Assembly (NCBI GenBank): GCA_020634115.1
Contig: JACKCH010000016.1
Coordinates: 1-64,000, forward strand
Length of the DNA stretch: 64,000 nucleotides
Reading direction: 5' to 3'
Source of the DNA: Anaerolineaceae bacterium
Lineage (GTDB): Bacteria > Chloroflexota > Anaerolineae > Aggregatilineales > Phototrophicaceae
The notes below the pieces were generated by a model, which was given only the letters and a program-made list of their open reading frames with translations, did not search any database and was not told the origin of the DNA. The position numbers were made by a program, and so were the translations under genes. Numbering within the stretch: position 1 is the stretch's first letter; each line of letters starts with the position of its first letter. Below are positions 44,858 to 53,563 of this stretch, in pieces.

Positions 44858-47269
44858 TCATTCGACTGATGGCGCTTTGTACTGGTCAATGTTGAGCCGC
44901 AAGGAATTACCGACTACCAGCAGGCTGCTGGTCGCCATCGCAGCCGCAGCGATCATGGGGCTGATGATGCCTAATGCGGCCAGCGGCACCGCAATCAGAT
45001 TATAGGCAAATGCCCAACCCAGATTCTGACGAATCACGCGACGGGTGCGGTGGGATAACCGGATAAACCAGGGAATCAGCATCAGGTCAGCGTGTGTCAG
45101 TACCACATCGGATGTTTCTCCGGCAACATCCGTTCCCCCGGCGGCGGTAATGCTGAGGTTGGCCTGAGCCAGTGCAGGGGCGTCGTTGACGCCATCCCCA
45201 ATCATGCCCACATGCTCATGATTTGCCTGCCAGTTTTGAATATGGAGTGCCTTTTCTGCCGGTGTACATCCCCCCTCAAATTCCGCCAATCCTAATTCGA
45301 CGGCGATGGCCTGTGTCGTCCGGGCGTTATCACCGGAGAGCATGACCGGCGTGATGTGAAGAGTCTGTAAGGCTTCGAGAGTCTGCCGTGCGGTGGGATT
45401 GGGTTCATCCCGCAGCGCAATGAAACCAGCGACCCGATTATCCCATCCAACCCAGATCACGGTTTCCCTACGATTGACATGTTCCTGTGCCTGAACAAGC
45501 AGGTCAGAATCATCCGCTACATCCAGAAAACGTGACGATCCCAACATGATCCGGCGGCGCGTGCCGTTGACGACATCGGCAGTCACCCCGAAACCACGCA
45601 GTGTCTGAAACCCCTCTGCGTGGGGGAGTGGCCCCGGACAGGCGTTTGTGATCGCTCTGGCAATGGGGTGTTCTGAAAACTGCTCAACCGACGCGGCCAA
45701 TCGTAACAGCGAGTCGGCCTCACTGCTCTCACTTGCAGCGGTCACGACGCAAGTCACGGTCATCTGCCCCTGTGTTAATGTTCCGGTCTTGTCAAAGACC
45801 AACCGCTGCACGGCGGCGGCGGTTTCCAGAGCGGCGGTATTCCGTACCAGGATACCGGCTTGCGCCGTTCTGCCTAATGTCACTGTCAGTGCGAGTGGCG
45901 TTGCCAATCCCAGCGCACAGGGACAGGCGACCACCAGCACCGCAATCCCGGCCAGCAGTGAGCGTGACAGGGGATGACCTGAAGCATACCAGAGCAGTAC
46001 CGTCAGAATAGCCGCTGCCAGAATACCAAACGCGAAATAGGCCGATGCCTGGTCTGCTAGACGCTGGATAGGCGGTTTGGAAGCCAATGCCTGTTCAACA
46101 AGGCGGGTGATTTGCGCGAGACGGGTATCCTGCACTGGTTTCAGTACGCGCCCGGTCAAAGGGGCATCCGTCACCACTGACCCTGCAAAAATCGTCTCGT
46201 CCACTGTTTTATTAACTGGCAGCGCCTCTCCAGTCAGTAACGACTCGTCCAGCGCCGCCTGCCCATCCAGAATAATCGCATCGGCTGGGACGCGCTCACC
46301 AGTTTTCACCAGAATCGTGTCACCGGGTATCAGGTTGGTGGCTTTGACCTCCTGCCACACCCCGTTTTCCTGCCGCCAGGCCTGGCGCGGTTGCAAGCTG
46401 AGCAACCGCCGGATGTCTTTACGCGCCTGTGCGCCACCAATCGTCTCCAGGAAACGCCCAATCATCACAAACGTGGTAATCATCGTAACCGAATCGAAAT
46501 ACACTTCGCCGCTGCCCGTCAGGGTGATATAGATACTGTACCCATAGGCCGAGAGAGTCCCTAAAGACACCAGCGTATCCATTGTGGCGGTACGCGCCCG
46601 CACCGCCCGCCATGCCCCACGCAGAAAAGAAATGCCACCAATAAACAGGACTGGAGTCGTCAACAGCCAGACTACAAAATGCAGACTCCGCACTTCCGGC
46701 GTGGCATACTGTCCGTCGCCATAGAGCGGGTACAACCGGCCAATACTCAGCAGCATGACCTGCATCCCGAATGCAATCGCGGTAATGAGTTGGAGCAGGA
46801 CGCGCTGCTGCTGACGTTCTTCCTGTTGATCGGATGCATCGCTCAGGATGTGAGTCTTATAGCCCAGACCATCCAGGCGTTGCAGGGTATCCGCCAGGTC
46901 AACTTGAGCGGGATCATATTGGATGTGCCCCCGTTCAGCGGCAAAACTCACATCTACACTCTTGATCCCCGGTTGATTACGCAACACTTGTTCCGCTGCT
47001 AAGGCACACCCAGCACACCACATGCCGCTCAACGCAAAATAGGCGCTCTCGTTGCCCTCGCCGGGTATAAGGTTGCCGAGACTGGCGCGTTTGATCGGTG
47101 GCTTCGGTAGCACATCGGCCAGCATGTCATTGTCATAGGCCATCTGGTAGACTCGGGCGCAGCCTTCGCAGCAAAAAAGTTGTTCTACATTATCAAACGT
47201 TTGTTTTACAGGCGGCCCGTCAATTTTCAGCCCGCACAATGCACAGGATGTTGTTGTTTCCGTTACCAT
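44858..47269 (-). CDS. ccoI: Copper-exporting P-type ATPase for cbb3 oxidase assembly (FixI/CcoI-like)
   Basis: An 803-residue P1B ATPase. It has an N-terminal Cys-rich domain (Cys9-x2-Cys12 and CCEGC 33-37, the FixI-type N-domain), an HMA domain with GMWCAGC near residue 85, eight transmembrane helices, the ion-site CPC (Cys449-Pro-Cys451), the phosphorylated Asp493 in DKTGT, and GDGVNDAPAL. Such proteins move Cu(I) across the membrane for the CuB site of cbb3 oxidases. The frame is open for another 130 residues upstream, but that stretch lies over the TauE gene and is not family-like; the ATG at 47269 overlaps the TauE stop by 7 bp. Last gene of the oxidase operon. Confidence 0.93.
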   Translation of the reverse strand: MVTETTTSCALCGLKIDGPPVKQTFDNVEQLFCCEGCARVYQMAYDNDMLADVLPKPPIKRASLGNLIPGEGNESAYFALSGMWCAGCALAAEQVLRNQPGIKSVDVSFAAERGHIQYDPAQVDLADTLQRLDGLGYKTHILSDASDQQEERQQQRVLLQLITAIAFGMQVMLLSIGRLYPLYGDGQYATPEVRSLHFVVWLLTTPVLFIGGISFLRGAWRAVRARTATMDTLVSLGTLSAYGYSIYITLTGSGEVYFDSVTMITTFVMIGRFLETIGGAQARKDIRRLLSLQPRQAWRQENGVWQEVKATNLIPGDTILVKTGERVPADAIILDGQAALDESLLTGEALPVNKTVDETIFAGSVVTDAPLTGRVLKPVQDTRLAQITRLVEQALASKPPIQRLADQASAYFAFGILAAAILTVLLWYASGHPLSRSLLAGIAVLVVACPCALGLATPLALTVTLGRTAQAGILVRNTAALETAAAVQRLVFDKTGTLTQGQMTVTCVVTAASESSEADSLLRLAASVEQFSEHPIARAITNACPGPLPHAEGFQTLRGFGVTADVVNGTRRRIMLGSSRFLDVADDSDLLVQAQEHVNRRETVIWVGWDNRVAGFIALRDEPNPTARQTLEALQTLHITPVMLSGDNARTTQAIAVELGLAEFEGGCTPAEKALHIQNWQANHEHVGMIGDGVNDAPALAQANLSITAAGGTDVAGETSDVVLTHADLMLIPWFIRLSHRTRRVIRQNLGWAFAYNLIAVPLAALGIISPMIAAAAMATSSLLVVGNSLRLNIDQYKAPSVE

Positions 47270-47973
47270 ATCACGATTTCCCCAACCCGCAGGTGTGGGA
47301 GCAGATTGAATGCCGCCATGCCGCGTAAGACCAGTTGCACGCCGATCAACAGGATCATGACCCCGGCCAGGCGGAGCAGGGATTGACGCAGACGGATGCT
47401 GAGTAAATGCGCTCCCATTCCGGCCACCAACAGCGCGGGGATGGTTGCTGTGCCGAACAGCAGCATCGCCACTGTGCCCCAGATGACGCTGCCCGTCGCT
47501 GCTGCACTGAGAAGAGCGCTGTAGACCAAGCCACAGGGCAGCAGGCCGTTTAATGCCCCTAAGAACATGACCCCGCGCACGCCGCCCTGGCGCAGTGCCT
47601 GACCCATACGTCGGGTCAGCCAACTGCCCGTATTTTCCAATCGTCCGAACGGCAGCCAACCCAGATAACTCAGGCTGAACAGAATGACCCCGGCTCCCAA
47701 CAGCAGACTAATCACCCCGGCCACGTCGTTAAAGTGTGACCCAACCCCAATGAGTGACCCGACAGCCCCGACGATTCCGCCCAAGACGCCATACATCCCG
47801 ATGCGGGCGCTGTGATAAAGGAGGTGAACTGGTAGCGTATTACCCCGGCTACTCCGGGCGCTTTGCACGCCCACCATCATGACCAGTGGGCCACACATCC
47901 CCAGGCAGTGGCCCAGGCTGCCCAGGAATCCGGTGACAATCAGTGTCGTGATAATGCTCAGATTTTCGTTCAT
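47263..47973 (-). CDS. TauE/SafE-family membrane protein of the cbb3 cluster
   Basis: A 236-residue membrane protein with six helices: it opens with ITTLIVTGFLGSLGHCLGMCGPLVMM and later has GFNGLLPCGLVY-like GALNGLLPCGLVYSALLSA. The HCxGMCGP and LPCGLVY Cys pairs are characteristic of the branch that sits in ccoNOP-ccoGHIS clusters and is related to DsbD/CcdA, where it is linked to metal or thiol handling during oxidase assembly. It is placed between the YtkA-like and CcoI genes and overlaps CcoI by 7 bp. Confidence 0.85.
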   Translation of the reverse strand: MNENLSIITTLIVTGFLGSLGHCLGMCGPLVMMVGVQSARSSRGNTLPVHLLYHSARIGMYGVLGGIVGAVGSLIGVGSHFNDVAGVISLLLGAGVILFSLSYLGWLPFGRLENTGSWLTRRMGQALRQGGVRGVMFLGALNGLLPCGLVYSALLSAAATGSVIWGTVAMLLFGTATIPALLVAGMGAHLLSIRLRQSLLRLAGVMILLIGVQLVLRGMAAFNLLPHLRVGEIVIW

Positions 47974-47991
47974 ACCTCTGCCCTGGCCGCG

Positions 47992-48408
47992 TCACTGCGC
48001 TTTCAAATCAAAAGCGAATGCCACCGGCGTGTTGTCGGACAATGTCACTGCTACATTACAGCGCCAGTCACCCGCCATTGTAAAAATGGCTTGCGCCGTG
48101 TAAACGCCGTCGGCTTGCTCATTGGCATCCAGTTGGTTGGGGGGCATGGTCATGCCGGGCATGGTGAGATCATAATGCACCACCGCCGCTTGTACCGGTT
48201 GCCCATCGGCATCATGCAGGGCCAGTGTGAGTACCGTTTCTTCCATCACGGAAACGGGGTTTTGGGAAACCGTCAACTGCGCCGTGATGCCGCTATCAAT
48301 CTGCTCAAGAACTAATGGGCTGTCGACGGACTCAGCCCCGTTCTGACCGCACCCAATGATGGTCAGGGGCAGCAGCAGGCAGACTCCAACCAGCAGTACC
48401 CGTTTCAT
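47992..48408 (-). CDS. YtkA/FixH-like lipoprotein
   Basis: A 138-residue lipoprotein: the signal peptide MKRVLLVGVCLLLPLTIIGC ends in a lipobox with Cys20. The mature part is an immunoglobulin-like beta-sandwich with HYDLTMPGMTMPPNQL and GDWRCNVAVTL, the YtkA-like/FixH domain. The MPGMTMP Met cluster fits copper binding, so it may hand copper to the oxidase. It lies between the hairpin at 48435 and the TauE-like gene. The order matches the fixGHIS logic of other cbb3 systems. Confidence 0.75.
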   Translation of the reverse strand: MKRVLLVGVCLLLPLTIIGCGQNGAESVDSPLVLEQIDSGITAQLTVSQNPVSVMEETVLTLALHDADGQPVQAAVVHYDLTMPGMTMPPNQLDANEQADGVYTAQAIFTMAGDWRCNVAVTLSDNTPVAFAFDLKAQ

Positions 48409-48434
48409 TTATATTTCTCTCCTAAAGGGATTAC

Positions 48435-48467
48435 ACTGCCCCAGTCAGATTGTTGGGCTGGGGCAGT
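48435..48467. repeat. Strong hairpin between two genes of the cbb3 operon
   Basis: ACTGCCCCAG, 13 bases, CTGGGGCAGT. The arms are perfect. There is no T-run on either strand, so it is more likely an mRNA processing or stability element than a terminator. It separates the oxidase structural part of the operon from the assembly part. Confidence 0.6.
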
Positions 48468-48482
48468 TCACGTGATAGATGT

Positions 48483-48803
48483 TCAATCAATTTCCTGGTA
48501 AGTGCGCACAACCAGATGGTTCTGAGAGATATGGGTGCCGAACTCCCGAAGAACCTTGTCCTCAGCCATACCCGCTTGACGGTGCTTCTGGATGGCCTCC
48601 CAGTTTTCCCAGGTAGTTTCCACAATCACATGCACCCTGTGTGTGGCTTCTACCGCTCGCATGGCGCGGGAAGTCAAGAAACCGTCCTCGTTGGGTAGTG
48701 TGGTTCGTAAAAACCCCAGCACCCGTTCCAGCGACGCACCAAGTTCCAAGTCACTGATCTTGTCAATGGGAATCTCAAAACCGACTTGCAGAATATAGGC
48801 CAT
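48483..48803 (-). CDS. Small alpha/beta-barrel protein (ABM-like)
   Basis: A 106-residue cytoplasmic protein, MAYILQVGFEIPIDK..., with the beta-alpha-beta pattern of dimeric alpha/beta-barrel proteins such as antibiotic-biosynthesis-monooxygenase-like and heme-degrading IsdG-like proteins (HRVHVIVETTWENWEAIQKHRQAGM). AGGAGGGAATGCT precedes the ATG at 48803, a very good ribosome binding site; the longer frame to 48857 is not supported. It lies in the cbb3 operon 14 bp after the FixP_N-like gene. The family has no accepted role in oxidase assembly. No catalytic residues can be named. Confidence 0.6.
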   Translation of the reverse strand: MAYILQVGFEIPIDKISDLELGASLERVLGFLRTTLPNEDGFLTSRAMRAVEATHRVHVIVETTWENWEAIQKHRQAGMAEDKVLREFGTHISQNHLVVRTYQEID

Positions 48804-48817
48804 AGCATTCCCTCCTA

Positions 48818-49123
48818 TCACTGTGACCAATACAGAACGAGGTACACCAGCCACCACAGGATAATCCCTGGGAGCGCCACTTTGACGACCAGCGGCAGCC
48901 CGCCGCCAGCCTCCTCAATGTCATTGGCAAAACTATCAATGAATCCATCCGGGCGGATGGTTTCATGCCCAGATTCCGCTTCTTTGGGGCGATGTCCCTT
49001 GCTGCCAGGCAGCACTCTGGAACGGTGCGGCCAGGCAGTCGTCACCGCGAAGATGAGCAGCACCAACGCACCCGCTAATATCCAGGCCCACTGTGAATCC
49101 AAATCCACGACGTTTTGAGTCAT
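48818..49123 (-). CDS. Small membrane protein, FixP_N-like (CcoP N-terminal-domain type)
   Basis: A 101-residue protein with two membrane helices (about 12-31 and 77-98). The segment DSFANDIEEAGGGLPLVVKVALPGIILWWLVYLVLYW resembles the FixP_N domain that anchors CcoP and contacts the oxidase: acidic residues, a Gly-Leu-Pro turn, then a helix ending WLVYLVLY. In classical cbb3 enzymes this domain is fused to the diheme cytochrome; here it seems to be a separate subunit, while the cytochrome c domains are fused to CcoO. It overlaps the CcoS-like gene by 4 bp. Confidence 0.6.
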   Translation of the reverse strand: MTQNVVDLDSQWAWILAGALVLLIFAVTTAWPHRSRVLPGSKGHRPKEAESGHETIRPDGFIDSFANDIEEAGGGLPLVVKVALPGIILWWLVYLVLYWSQ

Positions 49124-49308
49124 GATTCGTTTCCTTTTCGACTTTGTTCCGGCCAGGGTTCTGGTTCACGGTCTTCCAACATCCGGTATTTGGCTTCCTC
49201 AATGTCTTTGAATTGCTTGCTTTCCCAACCCCAAATCATGAACAGGATACCGGTGAAGGCTACGAGAACCATCCACCCAACAACAACCCATACGCCTAGT
49301 GAGGTCAT
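49120..49308 (-). CDS. ccoS: CcoS-like oxidase assembly protein
   Basis: A 62-residue membrane protein: one helix (GVWVVVGWMVLVAFTGILFMIWGW) followed by ESKQFKDIEEAKYRMLEDREPEPW. The pattern FxW-x-x-x-QF-D-E-A-x-R-L matches CcoS, which is needed to insert redox cofactors into cbb3 oxidases. The longer frame to 49431 is out of place because it runs through the end of the cytochrome gene; the ATG at 49308 overlaps that stop by 4 bp. Some families use CcoQ at this spot; the QFxD motif favours CcoS. Confidence 0.7.
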   Translation of the reverse strand: MTSLGVWVVVGWMVLVAFTGILFMIWGWESKQFKDIEEAKYRMLEDREPEPWPEQSRKGNES

Positions 49309-51308
49309 GGTGTGTTTCCTTCCGGTGTACTGGTTGGCATGACTGCCACATTTGCTGATTGCGAATTCGCCCCCGTAGCTGCGGATGATGTGCTGCTGGT
49401 CATGTTCTGCACATAGACGGATACGTCCCAAACATCCGCATCCGACAGCAGCCAGTTAAAGGGGGGCATAATCGTGTTTGCGATGCCCTCATTAACCCGC
49501 CAAAAGATGTACCCTAATGACATATCCGATGCGAAGGGCGCGGGTGCGCTGCCACCCAGATTCGTGGCGCCGCTGCCATCACCCTGTCCCTGGTCGCCAT
49601 GACAGGTTGAACAATAGATCGTATAGACCTGCTGTCCGTTTTCTGTCGAGATGGTATGACCTTCTCCTGTCCAGTTATCCTGGCTGAGAGTCATGACATT
49701 CGCGCCCATTGCACCCGCATTGTACAGGCTGACCACTGTCTGCGGGTTTTCGCTCGCAAAGGCCTCTTGGATGTAACGAATTACGTCCCACTGTTGGTCT
49801 TCTGGCAGCCATTCGCCCCAGGATGGCATCGCGGTATTGGGGACGCCAAACATCACGGCGGCCAGGTATTCGCCATCAGTCATGTCTCTCTGGGTCGGGT
49901 TGGTAAAATCGCTGGGAGAAACATCTAAGTAGCCGCCTGTCCAGCCATTGCCATCCCCTGCCAGCCCATGACACTGAGCACAGTTGGTCAGGTAGGTCTG
50001 TTTGCCGCGTTCAAACGAGGCACTTTCCGGCACCGTCTGTTCCAGGTAGACTTCTGGCGTAGACATCACATTATCAGTCGTCGTTGGGCGTGGTAGGGTC
50101 TGGGTAAAATTCACGCGAATGTAGTAGACGAGCGCCCAGCGATCTTCTTCCGAATACTGAGATTTCCACGTAGGCATCGCGCTCCAGGGTAATCCTTCAC
50201 TGATACGCCAGAAGTAGTCCGCGTCGGTATAGGAAGGATTTTGAAGTGTGCCGTAGTTCCCGTCACTGAAGTCCGGGGGCGAAGGTTGTAAATTATTCCC
50301 ATACGGCCCGTCCCCTGTGCCATCCGCACCATGACACACCATGCATTCACGAGTGAAAATCGCCTTACCGCGTTCGAGAGTCTCAACGGTTGGTGACAGC
50401 GGGTTAGTGAGATTGGCGTATTCGCCAGTGGGATCACCTTCATTGGGGTCGCGCATCACTGGCCGGGCAAAGATCTGCTGGATGTAGTGAATCACGTTCC
50501 ACCGCTGATCTTCGGTCAGACTGGTTTTCCAGACCGGCATCAGTGTGCCGGGTACGCCTTCCGAAACATGCCAGAACCACTGATCGTCCGGCATATTGCG
50601 AAAAGGTTCTTGCCGGAAATCTGCCGGGGTGACGGACATCGTTCCCCCATAGCTGCCCAGGCCGTTACCTGCACAGCCATGACACGTTAGGCAGTTCTCC
50701 ACGTATATTTCTTTGCCTTCTTGTAAATCTGCCGCGAGCCACGTCGTCCAACCTTGCGATTGATCGCCAGAAACGGGTGTGACGACGGGATAATCCAGTG
50801 GGTCGGTCATCCCGGCGTATTCAGCCGGTGGCCGGATCATGCGTTCCTCAGCTACCCGGTTGCCTAGTGCAAACAGATAGGCGGCGATTTCTTCCAGTTC
50901 CTGGTCGGTAAGGAAGTCAAAGCTAGGCATGATCGAAAGGGGAGAGAGGCTGCGCGGGTCTTTGAGGTGCGCGATTTCCCAGGCTTCACTCCGCTTCCGC
51001 CCAATGTAGGACAGGTCGGGGCCGGTGCGTTCCGAACCCAGGATCAGAGGATCATCAAACACATAATTCCCACCATCGGAGACGGCTCCCATCGCCGTGT
51101 CTTCTTCACGCACATATTGAGTATGGCAGTAGTTGCACCCATTGGAATAAAACAGCTCACGACCCCGCAGTTCCTGTGCAGTATAAGGATGGGCGATCAC
51201 CGTTTGTGCCGGATTCCAGATCAGGCCAGGGACGAAGACCGCCACAATCACCACAGCCAGGAAGACCAGTACCCCGCCCACGACAATGGTCAAAAAAGTC
51301 ATTTTCAT
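49305..51308 (-). CDS. ccoO: Pentaheme CcoO-cytochrome c fusion of cbb3 oxidase
   Basis: A 667-residue membrane-anchored cytochrome. Residues 7-30 form one helix and residues 40-170 are CcoO, with GCNYCHTQYVREED and GPDLSYIGRKRS. Five heme-c sites are visible: CNYCH 58-62, CLTCH 206-210, CMVCH 322-326, CAQCH 443-447 and CSTCH 566-570, each followed by a downstream Met-bearing segment such as PGTLMPVWK, WSAMPTWK, NTAMPSW and NTIMPPF. Thus four monoheme domains follow CcoO, where the usual CcoP is a separate diheme protein. It passes electrons to CcoN. The ribosome binding region GGAGGTGATACC precedes the ATG, 13 bp after ccoN. Confidence 0.92.
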   Translation of the reverse strand: MKMTFLTIVVGGVLVFLAVVIVAVFVPGLIWNPAQTVIAHPYTAQELRGRELFYSNGCNYCHTQYVREEDTAMGAVSDGGNYVFDDPLILGSERTGPDLSYIGRKRSEAWEIAHLKDPRSLSPLSIMPSFDFLTDQELEEIAAYLFALGNRVAEERMIRPPAEYAGMTDPLDYPVVTPVSGDQSQGWTTWLAADLQEGKEIYVENCLTCHGCAGNGLGSYGGTMSVTPADFRQEPFRNMPDDQWFWHVSEGVPGTLMPVWKTSLTEDQRWNVIHYIQQIFARPVMRDPNEGDPTGEYANLTNPLSPTVETLERGKAIFTRECMVCHGADGTGDGPYGNNLQPSPPDFSDGNYGTLQNPSYTDADYFWRISEGLPWSAMPTWKSQYSEEDRWALVYYIRVNFTQTLPRPTTTDNVMSTPEVYLEQTVPESASFERGKQTYLTNCAQCHGLAGDGNGWTGGYLDVSPSDFTNPTQRDMTDGEYLAAVMFGVPNTAMPSWGEWLPEDQQWDVIRYIQEAFASENPQTVVSLYNAGAMGANVMTLSQDNWTGEGHTISTENGQQVYTIYCSTCHGDQGQGDGSGATNLGGSAPAPFASDMSLGYIFWRVNEGIANTIMPPFNWLLSDADVWDVSVYVQNMTSSTSSAATGANSQSANVAVMPTSTPEGNTP

Positions 51309-51321
51309 GGTATCACCTCCT

Positions 51322-52722
51322 TTAATGCCCAGCAGGCGATGGTTTCACCGCGCCCAGAGACATCGTGGGGAGTGAGTCTGGTTTACGCTGCCAGACAGTC
51401 GCCAGAACGTTATAGGTAAACAGAACGAAGCTGACGACCAGCAGCATCCCGCCCGATGCCCGCAGTGCCATATATGGCTGAAGGCCGGGCAGCACACTCC
51501 ATACCGGCAGCCCTTGATGTATCCAGGCTGTTCCCTGCACGAGTCCGGTCAGGAGGAACCCGCCAAAGAAGAAGATGAACCCTACCACATAGACCATGTA
51601 CTGAATGTTCGCCAGTCTGTGGCTGTACAGCCGGCAGTTATAGATTTTGGGAATCATGTAGTAGATGCCGCCAATGATGACCGAGGCGGAGAAAAACAGC
51701 AGCGCAAGGTGCGCGTGGCCGGGTACGTACTGCGTGAAATGCGTCAGCAAGTTGATTTCCGGCAGCGCCTGATGTGAACCCTGGTAGGAAACCAGGAAGT
51801 AGGCAAGCCAACCGGTCAGGATGTAGCGCAGTGGAATACTGGAAAAGAATCGATTCCAGTTGCCCCGCATGGTGAGAAAAATATTCATCATGAAAGCCAC
51901 AACCGGGAGAATCATCCCGATGCTTTCAGCGACGGCGATGGTTTTTAGCCAATCCGGGATGGGTGCCCAAAGCAAATGGTGTGCGCCAACGCCGGTGTAG
52001 AAAAAGATGATGCCCCAGAACGCCACCAACGATAGAAAGTGGCTGTACAGGGGGGTGCGTGTTTCTTTAGGGACAAGGTAGTAAATAACCGGTACGAGAC
52101 CGGTTGTGAACCACAGCCCCAAGACATTATGACCGTAGAACCAATTAAAGATGGAGTCATCAATCCCGGTCAACGCCCCGGTTGCTGGATTCCACATCAC
52201 ATTGCCGATGAAGTACAGCATGGGCATCCAGATCACGGTGCCAATGATATACCAGAGCGAAACGTAGAGCTTCTGCTCAACTCGATGGGCGATGGTCATG
52301 TAAATATTAATCATGTTCAGGATCAGAACGATCATCACCCCGACATCAACGATCCAGACGAATTCGGCATATTCCCGGCTTTGGGTCTGGCCCATCAACA
52401 GCCCGTAAATGCCTGCGCCGACGGCGATGTTCCACAAGACCATACACAGGTTCCCCAGTTGTTCGCTCCACAGTTTGCGCCCGGTGAGGTGTGGCACCAT
52501 ATAGAGCCAAAGACCCATCATGCCGCCGGATAACCAGGCAAACATCACTGTATTGGTGTGCGCCTGGCGCAGTCGGGGGAAGACCAGCCAGGAAATGCCG
52601 TGAAACAAATCCGGGAATACAAATTGTAGCGCCAACACCAACCCCATAGACACGCCAATCACAAGCCATAAGGCTGCGGACAGCATGAAGTTGGCACTGG
52701 CGCTATTTTCTCGTGTAAACAC
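51322..52722 (-). CDS. ccoN: cbb3-type cytochrome c oxidase subunit I
   Basis: A 466-residue protein with 12 membrane helices that reduces O2 to water and pumps protons. Heme and CuB ligands are in RQAHTNTVMFAW, NWFYGHNVLGLWFT, GVGAHHLLW and PGHAHLALLFF. The Tyr in FFYTGVGAHHL is the helix-VII residue that takes the place of the helix-VI Tyr of other oxidases and marks the C (cbb3) class. TCTCCTTAATC (complement AAGGAGA) provides the ribosome binding site. It heads a tightly spaced operon of eight genes. A high-affinity enzyme of this class suits low oxygen. Confidence 0.96.
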   Translation of the reverse strand: MFTRENSASANFMLSAALWLVIGVSMGLVLALQFVFPDLFHGISWLVFPRLRQAHTNTVMFAWLSGGMMGLWLYMVPHLTGRKLWSEQLGNLCMVLWNIAVGAGIYGLLMGQTQSREYAEFVWIVDVGVMIVLILNMINIYMTIAHRVEQKLYVSLWYIIGTVIWMPMLYFIGNVMWNPATGALTGIDDSIFNWFYGHNVLGLWFTTGLVPVIYYLVPKETRTPLYSHFLSLVAFWGIIFFYTGVGAHHLLWAPIPDWLKTIAVAESIGMILPVVAFMMNIFLTMRGNWNRFFSSIPLRYILTGWLAYFLVSYQGSHQALPEINLLTHFTQYVPGHAHLALLFFSASVIIGGIYYMIPKIYNCRLYSHRLANIQYMVYVVGFIFFFGGFLLTGLVQGTAWIHQGLPVWSVLPGLQPYMALRASGGMLLVVSFVLFTYNVLATVWQRKPDSLPTMSLGAVKPSPAGH

Positions 52723-52814
52723 ACTATTCTCCTTAATCTATGCGCCAGAAAAAGAGTCGCCAATAGATATCAGCATTGAGACCATATCGTGGCAAAATAT
52801 ATGCGATAAGCTTT

Positions 52815-52830
52815 TGTGATGGAGATCAGA
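52815..52830. promoter_or_regulatory. CRP/FNR-like site upstream of ccoN
   Basis: TGTGATGGAGATCAGA is a dyad with GTGAT-N4-ATCAG, one mismatch per half from the FNR consensus TTGAT-N4-ATCAA. It lies about 93 bp before ccoN, a fitting distance for an activator. The rest of 52723-53563 is AT-rich; it contains small ORFs and a hairpin at 53495-53512 but no gene I can support. Confidence 0.4.
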
Positions 52831-53563
52831 AAAGTCTTCCGGTTCAAGCGAGGTTGGTGATTAGCTAATAATTGTGTTGAGATTCATTTTCCAACGTTGA
52901 ACTCAGTACTTTTAGCTACTGGTAGAATGATTAATGATTAATTACAACCTGATATATCCCCCGCATGGATGATGACCCAAAATTGAAAACTTATCATGTG
53001 CCATTTGTCATGTATTTTTCATGCCAAACTATCTTGTTTATGGATAATAAACTATGAGTCATTATTGATTTGGTTTATGGTATGCCAGTTTGAACGATAC
53101 GCCATCGCTATGCCAAAGAGAATCTTCTTCCTTCTATTGACCAGTTTTTAACCTAGTGAAGTGAACAGGTTGTGGATTGTGTACCGCTGAAATCACCGAG
53201 GCAACTTTGGTGCTTTCTACGTGTACTTCACATTGAGACTTGCCGCCAACGCAAAAACTGGGCCATATCTGATTTAGCAGAGGGAATCAGGGTTGTTGTG
53301 CGTCATACGCCGTTGGACGGGTATGCGATGGAAACACGAGTGTGCTGTCAATCATCGAATCTCATGAGAATCGGAGGTAAAAGAGGCGAATAATAATCAT
53401 TCTTGGCGCAGCACTTGGCATTCACTGGACGTGAGTTGGGCCGATTGTGAATTCTTGTTAATAATTTTGTGTCCGTCCCGGAGACTGAATCCGTATATGG
53501 GCAAACCCATATTGAAGCGGCATTTGGAGATACGCCCACAACCCACAGAAAGGGAAATCCCTG

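Noticed and set aside
47270..47659. 130-codon N-terminal extension of the CcoI frame
   Set aside because: It overlaps the TauE/SafE-like gene, has no P-type ATPase features, and the Cys-rich FixI N-domain begins just after the ATG at 47269.
53495..53512. Hairpin ATATGGG-CAAA-CCCATAT as terminator of the giant aminotransferase-like gene
   Set aside because: It lies about 50 bp past the stop but has no T-run on the minus strand and a weak AT-rich stem base; kept only as a possibility.
52931..53560. Small ORFs in the AT-rich gap before ccoN
   Set aside because: No ATG with a ribosome binding site, no recognisable protein pattern, overlapping frames on both strands.
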